The notes beneath the pieces are model-generated. The model saw only the letters and a list, made by a program, of their open reading frames with translations. It was not told the DNA's origin and made no database searches. Shown piece by piece: positions 33,390-41,913 of a stretch of 64,000 nt of DNA. The stretch comes from Pseudomonas frederiksbergensis. GTDB taxonomy: Bacteria > Pseudomonadota > Gammaproteobacteria > Pseudomonadales > Pseudomonadaceae. How positions within the stretch are numbered: position 1 is the first letter of the stretch; each line of letters begins with the position of its first letter. The stretch lies in NCBI RefSeq assembly GCF_001874645.1, contig NZ_CP017886.1, positions 992,001-1,056,000 on the forward strand, given 5' to 3'. The position numbers and the translations under genes were made by a program.

Positions 33390-33868
33390 CACAGAAAATT
33401 GCCTACCTCGACATTTCCCCCCGTCAGACCGGCAAAACTTCGCGTCTGGTCAAGTTGGCAAACCAACTCAGCGCTGACGGACATCTCGTGGTCTACGTCG
33501 CTATCCCGGCCTTGGTGAACGGGCTTCGTGAGCAAATGCCGCACGTCACAGTGCTCGCCGATGGTGCGCGATTGTTGGACTCCGTCGACCCGCTAAAAGC
33601 CATCTGGTTTTACGACGAATTCGACTGGCTTACCTCAACCGAGATTCGCCAAGGCGGTTACTACGCCACAACAGCGCAACGCGTCAGAACGTTAGGTGTC
33701 GACAACCCCGACAATGACCTATTGATGCGGTTACTTGAGGCCAATGGGTTTCGTTTTGAACGCCACTTCTGGCCGTTCGGCCTAGAAGATGATTGGTTAA
33801 ACACTCTCCGGGCCGAGTACACGCCCGAGCAGTTCCGGGCCTTGTTCCTTGGCGAGTTTCTACAATGA
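33386..33868 (+). CDS. Predicted P-loop NTPase-like protein in the lysis cassette
   Basis: 160 residues from ATG 33386. Walker A-like SPRQTGKTSRL lies at residues 10-20 and a Walker B-like stretch WFYDEFDWL near residue 73, after a hydrophobic strand. The spacing resembles a minimal terminase/AAA-type core, but the protein is too short for a packaging motor and has no nuclease part. It overlaps the genes before and after by four bases, between endolysin and Rz, where P2 has no such gene. Function unknown; an accessory role in defence or DNA handling is possible. Confidence 0.7.
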   Translation: MTQKIAYLDISPRQTGKTSRLVKLANQLSADGHLVVYVAIPALVNGLREQMPHVTVLADGARLLDSVDPLKAIWFYDEFDWLTSTEIRQGGYYATTAQRVRTLGVDNPDNDLLMRLLEANGFRFERHFWPFGLEDDWLNTLRAEYTPEQFRALFLGEFLQ

Positions 33869-34308
33869 CTACCCTGCGCCAGGCCTTGTATGGCATGACC
33901 CTGCTCGGCGCCCTGGCGCTGTTGATCTGGGGTCAGGAACAACGAATCGCGGTCGCCGACAAGAACGCGGAACTGGCAACGAAAGACGCTCGCACCGCTC
34001 GTGAAGAGGCCGGCCGCAACCTTGCCACCGCCAACGCCCTGCGCACCATCCTGCAACGGGAACGTGATGCACAGGCCGCTCTGCGTACCCAGCAGGATCT
34101 ACTGCGCCAGGGCCTGGCTAAACGCGAACGAATGATCGAGGCACTGAAACTTGAAAACGCCGAACTACAAGAATGGGCTGCCCAGCCTCTGCCTGATGTT
34201 GCTCGCCGGTTGCGCGAGCGCCCCGCCCTCACCGGCGCCGACGCTTATCGTCAGTGGCTGTCCGGCCGTGGTGCCCTGCACCCTGCCGGCGACCAGCCCG
34301 CTCAGTAA
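33865..34308 (+). CDS. Rz-like spanin inner-membrane subunit (LysB)
   Basis: 147 residues: N-terminal membrane anchor (ALYGMTLLGALALLIWG) and a long periplasmic coiled coil (KNAELATKDARTAREEAGRN, RTQQDLLRQGLAKRERMIEA). It pairs with the Rz1-like lipoprotein nested at its 3' end to fuse inner and outer membranes during lysis. Start ATG 33865 overlaps the previous stop by four bases. Confidence 0.88.
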   Translation: MTTLRQALYGMTLLGALALLIWGQEQRIAVADKNAELATKDARTAREEAGRNLATANALRTILQRERDAQAALRTQQDLLRQGLAKRERMIEALKLENAELQEWAAQPLPDVARRLRERPALTGADAYRQWLSGRGALHPAGDQPAQ

Positions 34309-34411
34309 CGGCGACCAGCTCACCGACCAGGACCGCGTCGAAGCCGCCTGGGCGGAATGCGCAGGCCAGGTCGATATGGTTTACCAGCACCAACAGACAC
34401 AATCCCAATGA
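34151..34411 (+). CDS. Rz1-like spanin lipoprotein (LysC), nested in the Rz gene
   Basis: In the +1 frame relative to Rz. The lipobox LMLLAGC is followed by a Pro-rich mature part (ASAPPSPAP), as in Rz1 proteins, then NGDQLTDQDRVEAAWAECAGQVD. The exact start is unclear: TTG 34151 is the first candidate, and an ATG lies only four residues before the lipobox Cys. The 3' end overlaps the next start (ATGA). Confidence 0.85.
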   Translation: MKTPNYKNGLPSLCLMLLAGCASAPPSPAPTLIVSGCPAVVPCTLPATSPLSNGDQLTDQDRVEAAWAECAGQVDMVYQHQQTQSQ

Positions 34412-34686
34412 ACTCATCCAAACAGAGCAACGGGGTACTCACCGGGAAAACAGCTTGGCGACGTGGCCTGTTCGGCAAAATCATCCTGCAGGTCGAATAC
34501 AAGGTACCGAAGAGCAGTTATCCCAAGGCCCCGCCGCCGTTCTACAGTCCCGTCGAATACGTCGGCCAATGGCGTGACGCAACACTCCTCGACATACTCA
34601 ACCTTCAACAGGTCCACTATGAACAAGCCCGAAAGCCTTCGTGCCCATCTGCTCAAAACCGTGCAAGACCTCCGGCACAACCCTGA
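34408..34686 (+). CDS. Phage protein of unknown function, 92 aa
   Basis: Starts at ATG 34408, overlapping the Rz1 stop by four bases, and runs 68 bases into gene R. Central part is strand-rich (RGLFGKIILQVEYKVP, YSPVEYVGQWRDATLLD), while the tail is Pro/Arg-rich. It lies where other P2-like phages carry regulators of lysis or small tail genes. No match recognised. Confidence 0.7.
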   Translation: MNSSKQSNGVLTGKTAWRRGLFGKIILQVEYKVPKSSYPKAPPPFYSPVEYVGQWRDATLLDILNLQQVHYEQARKPSCPSAQNRARPPAQP

Positions 34687-35095
34687 CCGACTGCTGATTT
34701 TCATCGACAACGGCAAAGTCCGCTGCACGGCTGCAGCCAGTCTGTCATTCGAATACAGCTTCGACCTGCAGGTCATACTCACCGACTTCGCCGGGCACCC
34801 CGACAGCATCATGCTCCCCCTGCTCGGTTGGCTGAGCGTCCACCAATCCGAGCTGCTGGAAAACCTCTACAAGTCAGCGGAAGGCATCCAGTTCGAGGCC
34901 GATATTCTCGACAACAGCAAAGTCGATCTCAGCCTAACCTTACCGCTGACCGAACGCGTCGTGGTGGGCAAGGACGATGCAGGCAACACCACCATCCGCC
35001 ACCCTGGCGAGCCGCAGCGTATCGCGAGCTTTCTCGACCCGACATGGATTCCCGGCGCTCAAGGCACCGGCAGTGAATGGGTTGTCCCTCAATGA
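34619..35095 (+). CDS. R: Tail completion protein (P2 gpR family)
   Basis: 158 residues: MNKPESLRAHLLKTVQDLRH and later FEYSFDLQVILTDFAGHPD, LLGWLSVHQSELL, the gpR pattern. It completes the head-proximal tail end. It overlaps S by four bases. Confidence 0.93.
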   Translation: MNKPESLRAHLLKTVQDLRHNPDRLLIFIDNGKVRCTAAASLSFEYSFDLQVILTDFAGHPDSIMLPLLGWLSVHQSELLENLYKSAEGIQFEADILDNSKVDLSLTLPLTERVVVGKDDAGNTTIRHPGEPQRIASFLDPTWIPGAQGTGSEWVVPQ

Positions 35096-35553
35096 CCAAT
35101 CGACTGGAAGCATTGGAAGACTGGGCCGCCGGCTTGCTCCGACAGCTGGAACCCGCAGCGCGCAACCAGCTCGCCCGCAGCCTCGGCCAGGCTTTACGCC
35201 GAAGCCAGCAACAACGGGTTATCGCCCAACGCAACCCGGACGGCAGCAAGTATGCCCCGCGCAAACAGCGCAACCTGGGGGGTAAGCAGGGCCGAGTGAA
35301 ACGCAAGGTGCAGATGTTCCAGAAGATGCGCACCGCACGCTTCCTGAAGGTCAAGGCCGACAGCAATGCCATCAGCGTCGGATTTACGGGGCGCATTGCC
35401 CGCATTGCCAGGGTGCACCAGTACGGATTGAAAGACCGTGCTGAACGGGGTGCACCGGGTGTGAAGTATGAACAACGGGAAATACTCGGTTTTACCGATG
35501 CCGACATCGATCTGGTTCGCGACGGCCTGCTCGCTCATTTCGTCGCAAAGTGA
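35092..35553 (+). CDS. S: Tail completion / head-tail joining protein (P2 gpS family)
   Basis: 153 residues, basic, with LEDWAAGLLRQLEPAARNQL at the start and the conserved FTGRIARIARVHQYGLKD. The gpS family terminates tail tubes and joins tails to heads. Last gene before the accessory insertion at 35622. Confidence 0.94.
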   Translation: MTNRLEALEDWAAGLLRQLEPAARNQLARSLGQALRRSQQQRVIAQRNPDGSKYAPRKQRNLGGKQGRVKRKVQMFQKMRTARFLKVKADSNAISVGFTGRIARIARVHQYGLKDRAERGAPGVKYEQREILGFTDADIDLVRDGLLAHFVAK

Positions 35554-35621
35554 TTGGACCTTTAATCAGTGGTACAAGGTAGAAATATTGAATCTAGTCA
35601 CCGCTGTTCTAGGGGGTTGTC

Positions 35622-36494
35622 GTGAAAGATCCGGATGAAAAAATCAAGGAGAACAATGAAGCATTTGCAAAGTTCTTAGCTGAAATGCTGGAACCACATA
35701 TCCCAGCTATCAACGCGGGATTACAAAAGCTAGGACAATGGTTCGAAGGAGTGCGGACCGATCTCGCACCTCTACTGATAAAAATCGCACAGATTGATTG
35801 GAAAGCTGTAAAGGAGCGCATCGAAAGCATGCCGGCGCGCTCTCGAAAAGCAATGATCATAGCTTCTTCAGAAGGATGGTTTTTTAACTGGATAAATTCG
35901 TTTCGAGACACTTTTGAGCTGGTCGAAAACCTTCAAGCTGCGAAAGCGGACGAAGTAGACGAGATCCTGAAAGCTCATTACACAACAGACATGGATTGGT
36001 ATGCTGGCCAACTAACTAATTTGTACCCGAAAAGAAAACCAGCTATTGAGGCCGCAGTTAGCGCCCATAAAAATTATGGCCCAGAAGGTTACTATTTGAG
36101 CATACCTGTATTTCTCGCCCAAGCAGATGGAATGCTTTCAGAGATAACGGGCATACCCTCGGCGATGGATAAAAGCAATGGTGTGGTCAAGGGTAGCGTT
36201 TGGGTTAAGGATCGAATTGGCGACAACCAAAAGGTAAAAGATTTATTGCACCAGTTACTAAATCTTCACACCATGGACATCCTAAAAAGCAAGGGTCAGC
36301 GAGATAAGGAAAGCATAGAAAAAGGTAAAGTATTCGATGCTCTGAATCGGCATCAGGTGATGCACGGAGAGGTTTCTGACTATGGGACGGAATTGAATAG
36401 CTTCAAAGCTTTTTCATTTTTAGTGTTCATTGGCCTACATGTACCAGGCATGCTTGAGTCTCCCCATTTGACTCAAGCTAACCCAAGCACCTAG
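35622..36494 (+). CDS. Accessory gene at the S/V joint; HEPN-like C-terminus
   Basis: 290 residues, GTG start at 35622 with AGGGGG upstream. The gene is visibly more AT-rich than its neighbours. The N-terminus is a charged helix (EKIKENNEAFAKFLAEMLEP). The C-terminus has DALNRHQVMHGE followed by YGTELNSFKAFSFLVFIG: Arg243-x4-His248 fits the R-x4-6-H catalytic signature of HEPN ribonucleases, and the following helix is as in HEPN proteins. No membrane segment is evident. It interrupts the otherwise fixed S-V order, a place where P2-like phages carry anti-phage or morons genes. Defence by RNA cleavage is an inference. Confidence 0.7.
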   Translation: MKDPDEKIKENNEAFAKFLAEMLEPHIPAINAGLQKLGQWFEGVRTDLAPLLIKIAQIDWKAVKERIESMPARSRKAMIIASSEGWFFNWINSFRDTFELVENLQAAKADEVDEILKAHYTTDMDWYAGQLTNLYPKRKPAIEAAVSAHKNYGPEGYYLSIPVFLAQADGMLSEITGIPSAMDKSNGVVKGSVWVKDRIGDNQKVKDLLHQLLNLHTMDILKSKGQRDKESIEKGKVFDALNRHQVMHGEVSDYGTELNSFKAFSFLVFIGLHVPGMLESPHLTQANPST

Positions 36495-36520
36495 TAATAT
36501 CGTTCTGATCGCCTTTAAGT

Positions 36521-36539
36521 TGTATTACACGTGATCACA
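36521..36539 (+). promoter_or_regulatory. Candidate Ogr/Delta activator site before V
   Basis: TGT-N13-ACA in TTGTATTACACGTGATCACA, with weaker dyad symmetry than the other two sites but identical spacing and the expected position (P2 has a late promoter before V). It lies downstream of the accessory gene, so V transcription would be kept independent of the insertion. Confidence 0.45.
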
Positions 36540-36586
36540 AGTTGTTAAGGCTGCATATCCAAACGCATGGCGCCACCATCGGCGCC

Positions 36587-37159
36587 ATGAACGACTTAGC
36601 CACCCTCGCCCGTCTGATTGAAAACCTCATCCGCTTCGGCACCATTGCCGAAATTCAGATGAAGCCCCCACGCGTACGAGTCAAAACCGGCGCCCTCACC
36701 ACCGGCTGGCTACCCTGGATCGCCCCGCGTGCAGGAGCCGACCGCGAGTGGGACCCACCGACCGTAGACGAACAAGTCATCCTGTTCAGCCCCTCCGGCC
36801 AGCTCGGCAACGGCATCGTCCTCACCGGCCTGTTCAGCGACCACTTCCCGGCGAACGGTGACCGCGAAGGTCTGCACCGCCGTACCTACCGCGACGGCAC
36901 CGTCATCGAATATGACAGCGTCGCCCACCACCTGAACGCCACGCTGGTCGATGGCGGGACCACCAACCTGATCAGCACCGGTGGCATTCACATCGTCGGC
37001 CCAATCACCCACGAGGGCGACTACACCCAGACCGGCAACCAGAACATCACCGGCAAGGTCACCGCCTCGGTGGACGTGGTGGCGGCGGATATCAGCCTGG
37101 TCAAACACCCGCACGGCGGTGTGAAGTCTGGCAACGAGCAGTCGGGCGAGCCGCTATGA
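36587..37159 (+). CDS. V: Baseplate assembly protein / tail spike (P2 gpV family)
   Basis: 190 residues. N-terminal OB-like domain (RFGTIAEIQMKPPRVRVKTG, GLFSDHFPANGDREGLHRRT) and a C-terminal beta-helical tip with GTTNLISTGGIHIVGPITHE. The HPHGGV segment binds a metal in the puncturing tip of P2 gpV. ATG 36587 is preferred to the upstream frame at 36542. Confidence 0.94.
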   Translation: MNDLATLARLIENLIRFGTIAEIQMKPPRVRVKTGALTTGWLPWIAPRAGADREWDPPTVDEQVILFSPSGQLGNGIVLTGLFSDHFPANGDREGLHRRTYRDGTVIEYDSVAHHLNATLVDGGTTNLISTGGIHIVGPITHEGDYTQTGNQNITGKVTASVDVVAADISLVKHPHGGVKSGNEQSGEPL

Positions 37160-37500
37160 ACCGAGAAACCGGCGCCGCCATCGACACCGTCGAACACATC
37201 GCCCAGTCGATGCCCGATATTCTGGGCACCCGCATCGGCACCCGAGTCATGCGCCGCGAGTACGGAAGCCTGTTGCCTGAGCTGGTAGACCATCCGTTCA
37301 ACGATGTCACTCGCCTGCGGGTCTACGCCGCCTCTGTCATGGCGCTGATGCGTTGGGAACCTCGGGTCAGCCTCAGCCGCGTGCAGTTTCTCGGCGCCAC
37401 CCTGCAAGGCCAGTCAACGCTGGATATTGAAGGCAGCATCGTCGACACCAACGAACCACTGAGCCTGAGCATTCCCCTGCATCTGGGGGGCAGCGTATGA
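37156..37500 (+). CDS. W: Baseplate wedge protein (P2 gpW, gp25-like)
   Basis: 114 residues of the GPW/gp25 family with the typical DILGTRIGTRVMRREYGSLL motif. It is the inner baseplate wedge in contractile tails. It overlaps V and J by four bases each. Confidence 0.96.
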   Translation: MNRETGAAIDTVEHIAQSMPDILGTRIGTRVMRREYGSLLPELVDHPFNDVTRLRVYAASVMALMRWEPRVSLSRVQFLGATLQGQSTLDIEGSIVDTNEPLSLSIPLHLGGSV

Positions 37501-38408
37501 ACAGCTTCACCGCCATCGACCTCAGCCAACTGCCTGCGCCGCAAGTGGTCGAGCAGATCGATTATGAGCAGATCCTTGCCGAACGTAAGGCCTACGCCAT
37601 CAGCCTCTGGCCAGCCGAGGAACAAGCCGAAATCGCTGGACGCCTCGACATGGAATCCGAGCCGCTGACCAAGCTGCTGGAAGAGAACGCTTACCGCGAA
37701 ATGGTCTGGCGGCAGCGGGTCAATGAAGCATCGGTCGCCAACATGCTGGCCCTGGCCAAAGGCACCGACCTGGAGAACCTCGCCGCCAACTACAACGTCA
37801 AGCGCTTGACCATCCAGAAAGCCAACCCGTCAGCGGTACCGCCCATTCCGAAACTGATGGAAAGCGACGACAGCCTGCGCGAACGGGCGCAGATGGCGTG
37901 GGAAGGTCTGAGCACGGCCGGGCCGCGCAACAGCTACATCTTCCACGCCCGATCCGCTGACGGTCAGGTGGCCGACGCCACCGCCGAGAGCCCCTTCCCC
38001 GCCGAAGCAGTGGTGACGGTGCAATCTGCCCTCGGTGACGGCTACGCCCCACCTGCGCTACTGGCCATCGTCAAAGCCTACCTCAGCGATGACGACCGCC
38101 GCCCCGTGGGAGACCGGCTGACCGTTCAAAGCGCCGAGATCATCAACTACCAGGTCAAGGCCAAGATTTTCCTGCTGACGGCAGGCCCCGAGTCCGAGTT
38201 GATCCTCAAAGCTGCCGAAACCAGCCTGCTGAAGTTTGCCCATCAGCGCCGACGCCTGGGGCTGGAAGTGTCCGAATCCGTCGTGCACGCCTATCTGCAC
38301 GTCGAAGGCGTGCGCAAGGTGGTGCTGGAAGGTTGGGTCGATATCGTCGCCACCAAGTACCAGGCCCCCTACTGCACGCTCATTGATCTGGCGTTGGGGG
38401 TCGAGTGA
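37497..38408 (+). CDS. J: Baseplate protein J (P2 gpJ family)
   Basis: 303 residues of the baseplate J-like family, with an N-terminal helix containing DYEQILAERKAYAISLWPAE and the conserved ERAQMAWEGLSTAGPRNSYIFHA, followed by strand-rich repeats. Forms the periphery of the baseplate wedge with gpI. Confidence 0.96.
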   Translation: MNSFTAIDLSQLPAPQVVEQIDYEQILAERKAYAISLWPAEEQAEIAGRLDMESEPLTKLLEENAYREMVWRQRVNEASVANMLALAKGTDLENLAANYNVKRLTIQKANPSAVPPIPKLMESDDSLRERAQMAWEGLSTAGPRNSYIFHARSADGQVADATAESPFPAEAVVTVQSALGDGYAPPALLAIVKAYLSDDDRRPVGDRLTVQSAEIINYQVKAKIFLLTAGPESELILKAAETSLLKFAHQRRRLGLEVSESVVHAYLHVEGVRKVVLEGWVDIVATKYQAPYCTLIDLALGVE

Positions 38409-39028
38409 TGGCCGACCTGCCGCTTCTCCCCAGCAACTCGACGCCTTTAGAGCGCCAGGCCGCGCAAGCCCTGGCACAGATCCAGCGCGTGCCTATTCCG
38501 TTGCGCACGCTGTACAACCCGGACCTGTGCCCCCTGCCCCTGCTGCCGTACTTGGCCTGGGCCTTCTCGGTGGACCGCTGGGACAGCAAATGGCCTGAAG
38601 CTGCCAAGCGTGCAGCCATTCGCTCCGCGTATTACATCCACTCGCGCAAGGGCACCATCGGCTCACTCCGCCGGGTCGTCGAACCGCTGGGATATCTGAT
38701 CGAGGTGATGGAATGGTGGCAAACGGTGCCGCCTGGCCCTCGCGCCACCTTCGCGCTCAAGGTCGGTGTGCTGGATACCGGCATCACCGAAGAGATGTAC
38801 CAGGAGCTGACCTGGCTTATTGACGATGCCAAACCCCTCACGCGCCACCTGACAGGACTCGCCATCAGCCTCGAGACCCATGGCAGCGTGAACATCAGCG
38901 TCGCCCTGTACGAAGGCGACGTCATCGACATTTACCCGCCGGTAATGCGTGACATCGAGGTCACAGGCCGCTTCGGAGCGGTCGGTCGCGAACATTCCAT
39001 CGATACCCTGGACGTTTACCATGATTGA
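38408..39028 (+). CDS. I: Tail protein I (P2 gpI family)
   Basis: 206 residues with LPSNSTPLERQAAQALAQIQ, LPYLAWAFSVDRWDSKWPE and the GTIGSLRRVVEPLGY motif of the gpI family. It links the baseplate wedge to the fibres. Starts on the last base of J (TGATG) and overlaps H by eight bases. Confidence 0.95.
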   Translation: MADLPLLPSNSTPLERQAAQALAQIQRVPIPLRTLYNPDLCPLPLLPYLAWAFSVDRWDSKWPEAAKRAAIRSAYYIHSRKGTIGSLRRVVEPLGYLIEVMEWWQTVPPGPRATFALKVGVLDTGITEEMYQELTWLIDDAKPLTRHLTGLAISLETHGSVNISVALYEGDVIDIYPPVMRDIEVTGRFGAVGREHSIDTLDVYHD

Positions 39029-41345
39029 CGCGAACTCGCAGTTTTTCGCCATCCTGACCCAAGTCGGCGAGGCCAAGCAGGCGAACGCCGACGCACTCGG
39101 CCGGCCTTGGCTGATCACTGACATGGGCGTTGGTGATGCCAACGGCACCGACCCTTTGCCAGATCGCCAGCAAACCCGCTTGATCAACGAATGGCGGCGC
39201 CGGCCGCTAAACCAGCTCAAGATTGACCCGGTCAACCCGGCGGTGATCATCGCCGAGCAGATCATCCCCGCTGACGAGGGTGGCAAGTGGATACGGGAGA
39301 TCGGCCTGTACGACGCCGACGGTGACCTGGTGGCGGTAGCGAACTGCGCACCCAGCTTCAAGCCGGTTCTGTCGCAAGGCTCTGGCCGCACGCAAATTGT
39401 GCGGATGAACCTGATCGTCTCCAGTGCCGGCAATATCACCCTGAAGATCGATCCGGCGGTAGTGCTGGCGACCCGTGAATTTGTCGAACAACGGATTATG
39501 GAGGAGCTGTACAAGCTCGACAGCAAACAGTCGGTCCGGGTGGCCACCACGGCCAATATCGCGCTGGCCGGTCTTCAGACCATCGACGCTATCGCCCTGG
39601 TCGCTGGTGATCGGGTGCTGGTGAAAAATCAAACGGTGGCCAAAGACAACGGCCTGTACATCGTGGCCGCTGGTGTCTGGCCGCGCGCACCCGATGCAGA
39701 TACCAGTGCTGAAGTAACGTCAGCGCTGGCGGTGTCAGTCGAACAGGGCGCTACGCAGGCCGATAGCCGCTGGCAGCTGGTCACGGACGGGGGGATTATC
39801 CTCGGCAGCACGCCACTGGTTTTTCAGGACGTGAACCAAGGTTATGCACCGATTAATTCCCCGGCCTTCCTGGGCACGCCAACGGCCGACACGGCAGCGC
39901 CCGGCAGCAATACGCGGCAGCTGTCGACCACTGAATTCGTGCGCACAGCGGTGCATGGCAATACGTTCATTGATGTTTCAGGTTCGGGTGTCCTAACGCT
40001 GACGGCGGCTCAGGCCGGGACCGGAACGCTGAGTCTGTACGGGACTCTCACCGGTAACCGGACGATCATCGTGCCGACCTTGCCTGCTCGTTATCAGGTG
40101 GTCAACAGCACCGAAGGCGCTTTCTCCTTGATAGTGAAGACGGCGGCTGGCTCGGGCGTCGCAGTCACTCAAGGCTGTTCGACACTGCTGTTCTGCACAG
40201 GGTCAAACACCATTGCTCAGCAGCAGAGCGACTTTGACAGCATCAACCTGACCGGCAACCCGAAAACCCCTACGCCGCCCCCTGGAGCCAACGATAAGTC
40301 GGTAGTGAACTCCGAGTTTGTGCAGAACGCTGTCAATGGCAGTACGTCGGTGAGCATCGCGGGGGCCGGCAGCATTGCGCTGACAGCGGCTCAACTGAGT
40401 ACCGGCATCGTGTATCTGTGGGGCGTATTGACCGGCAACAAAACGGTGATCGTGCCCAACGGGGCCGCTCGATTCCAAATGCAGAACGTCACGACGGGCG
40501 CCTTTACGGTGACGGTGAGGACGGCGATGGGCGCCGGGATCGTTATCACGCCGAACACATCCTCTCTACTGTTCTGTGATGGCAGCAATGTGCAGTTGCA
40601 GCAATCGGACTTCATCAGCCCAGTCCTGCGGGGAAAGCCGTTAACGGCCCTTCCTTCACGGTTCGATATCAGCGATCAGGTGATGAGCACGGCGGCGGCA
40701 CAAGCCCGAGGGCATCAGTATTCGGGCTTTTGGTCTTTCGCCGGCTCAACGGCCGGGATCGTCGCGCACGTTGGCGGGGTGGTTCATTGCTCCGGTGCGG
40801 GGAGCAACGCCTATAGCCTGCCTGACGCCACCGCGAACAGTATCCCGGTCGGTGCGGTTATTCGGGTACAGAACTGGGCGATCACCACCCTGTATCTGAA
40901 CGTGCAAGGCGCGGACAAGATGCAGGAAAATATTGATGGTTCATGGACCAACGCAACGCGGTCGATTCCACCAGATTCCCACGTTGATTGCATGTACATC
41001 GGCACCAACTATTGGCTGCTGACCGGCACGGGTGTGGTCGGGAAAACCCGGCCGTGGGGCTGTCTGTTGGGCCCGTCGGGCTATCAGAAGCTGCCGTCAG
41101 GTTTGATCATGCAATGGTTTACCGCGAACTTTCTTTCAGCCTTTAAGGCCGCTGCCTTCAACCTGCCAATCGCCTTTCCCGGTATGCATTTCGGCTGTCA
41201 CGTCAGCCTAACGGAAAGCGCCATTTACGACAGTACCGGGGCGCCCTTCGTAGCAGGCATGCCCAATGGTCTTGGGCAGGTGCTTTTGCAGTCCAACTAC
41301 ACCGCCAGTCAATCGGCTGTGCGTGTACTTGCCTTCGGGATGTAA
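39021..41345 (+). CDS. H: Tail fibre protein (P2 gpH-like N-terminus)
   Basis: 774 residues. Residues 1-150 are the phage tail-collar/fibre N-terminal domain that attaches to the baseplate (DANSQFFAILTQVGEAKQAN, WITDMGVGDANGTDPLPDRQ). The middle contains two related modules of about 130 residues, each beginning near SGSGVLTLTAAQAGTGTLSL and AGAGSIALTAAQLSTGIVYL, so the shaft arose by duplication. The C-terminus (MHFGCHVSLTES to end) is the receptor-facing tip. Start ATG 39021 follows the gpI overlap; the frame upstream lies inside I. Confidence 0.92.
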   Translation: MIDANSQFFAILTQVGEAKQANADALGRPWLITDMGVGDANGTDPLPDRQQTRLINEWRRRPLNQLKIDPVNPAVIIAEQIIPADEGGKWIREIGLYDADGDLVAVANCAPSFKPVLSQGSGRTQIVRMNLIVSSAGNITLKIDPAVVLATREFVEQRIMEELYKLDSKQSVRVATTANIALAGLQTIDAIALVAGDRVLVKNQTVAKDNGLYIVAAGVWPRAPDADTSAEVTSALAVSVEQGATQADSRWQLVTDGGIILGSTPLVFQDVNQGYAPINSPAFLGTPTADTAAPGSNTRQLSTTEFVRTAVHGNTFIDVSGSGVLTLTAAQAGTGTLSLYGTLTGNRTIIVPTLPARYQVVNSTEGAFSLIVKTAAGSGVAVTQGCSTLLFCTGSNTIAQQQSDFDSINLTGNPKTPTPPPGANDKSVVNSEFVQNAVNGSTSVSIAGAGSIALTAAQLSTGIVYLWGVLTGNKTVIVPNGAARFQMQNVTTGAFTVTVRTAMGAGIVITPNTSSLLFCDGSNVQLQQSDFISPVLRGKPLTALPSRFDISDQVMSTAAAQARGHQYSGFWSFAGSTAGIVAHVGGVVHCSGAGSNAYSLPDATANSIPVGAVIRVQNWAITTLYLNVQGADKMQENIDGSWTNATRSIPPDSHVDCMYIGTNYWLLTGTGVVGKTRPWGCLLGPSGYQKLPSGLIMQWFTANFLSAFKAAAFNLPIAFPGMHFGCHVSLTESAIYDSTGAPFVAGMPNGLGQVLLQSNYTASQSAVRVLAFGM

Positions 41346-41357
41346 GGAGATACGAAC

Positions 41358-41783
41358 ATGATTTATTCCAGCAAGACCACCGGTCTGTTCCATGACTCCG
41401 ATTTAGGCGGCGAGCTGCCAGCGGACGCTCTCGAAATATCCCGCGAACTGCATGCTGAGCTTTTGAGCGGCCAGTCAGAGCTGATCAAGATCAACTTTGA
41501 TACCGAGCCACCCTCACTGATTGCGCGCCCGCCAATGAGTGCTGAGCATTTGGCCGACATCGAGCGCGCCTGGCGTAACGGGCAGTTGGCGACTACCGAC
41601 GGCGTTGTGGCGCGTCACCGTGACGAGTTGGAAGGTGGCCCGAGCACTACGCTCACGGCCGCGCAATACACCGCGCTGCAAGTCTACCGACGTGAGTTGC
41701 GCGACTGGCCACAAGGGGCCGAGTTTCCACTTGCGGATCATCGCCCGGCCGCACCGCCTTGGCTGGCTGAACAAGCCCAATAA
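41358..41783 (+). CDS. Tail fibre assembly chaperone-type protein
   Basis: 141 residues, 12 bases after the fibre gene. The N-terminus (MIYSSKTTGLFHDSDLG, PADALEISRELHAELL) and the C-terminal helical YTALQVYRRELRDWPQGAEFPL are as in tail fibre assembly chaperones (P2 gpG position). Ends at a strong terminator. Confidence 0.85.
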   Translation: MIYSSKTTGLFHDSDLGGELPADALEISRELHAELLSGQSELIKINFDTEPPSLIARPPMSAEHLADIERAWRNGQLATTDGVVARHRDELEGGPSTTLTAAQYTALQVYRRELRDWPQGAEFPLADHRPAAPPWLAEQAQ

Positions 41784-41804
41784 CGCCCTGACAGGGCGTT
41801 TTTT
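41782..41804 (+). terminator. Rho-independent terminator after the fibre operon
   Basis: AACGCCCT-loop-AGGGCGTT followed by six Ts, at the stop of the fibre assembly gene. Confidence 0.92.
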
Positions 41805-41816
41805 ATTCAAGCGTTC

Positions 41817-41835
41817 TGTAGCCCCACCCGCTACA
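41817..41835 (+). promoter_or_regulatory. Candidate Ogr/Delta activator site before FI
   Basis: TGTAG-N9-CTACA dyad, same form as at 28448-28466, about 90 bp before the sheath start, where P2 has late promoter PF. Confidence 0.62.
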
Positions 41836-41913
41836 AGTCCCCGCGCTCGCCCATCCGGCGCGCGCGCGGCAGCCTGTGCACTGTCACTCCATTCACTGCG
41901 CAGGCAAAAACCC

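Noticed and set aside
36541..36586. Upstream extension of gpV (MLRLHIQTHG)
   Set aside because: P2 gpV starts at MNDLAT-type sequence; the extension runs back toward the candidate Ogr site.
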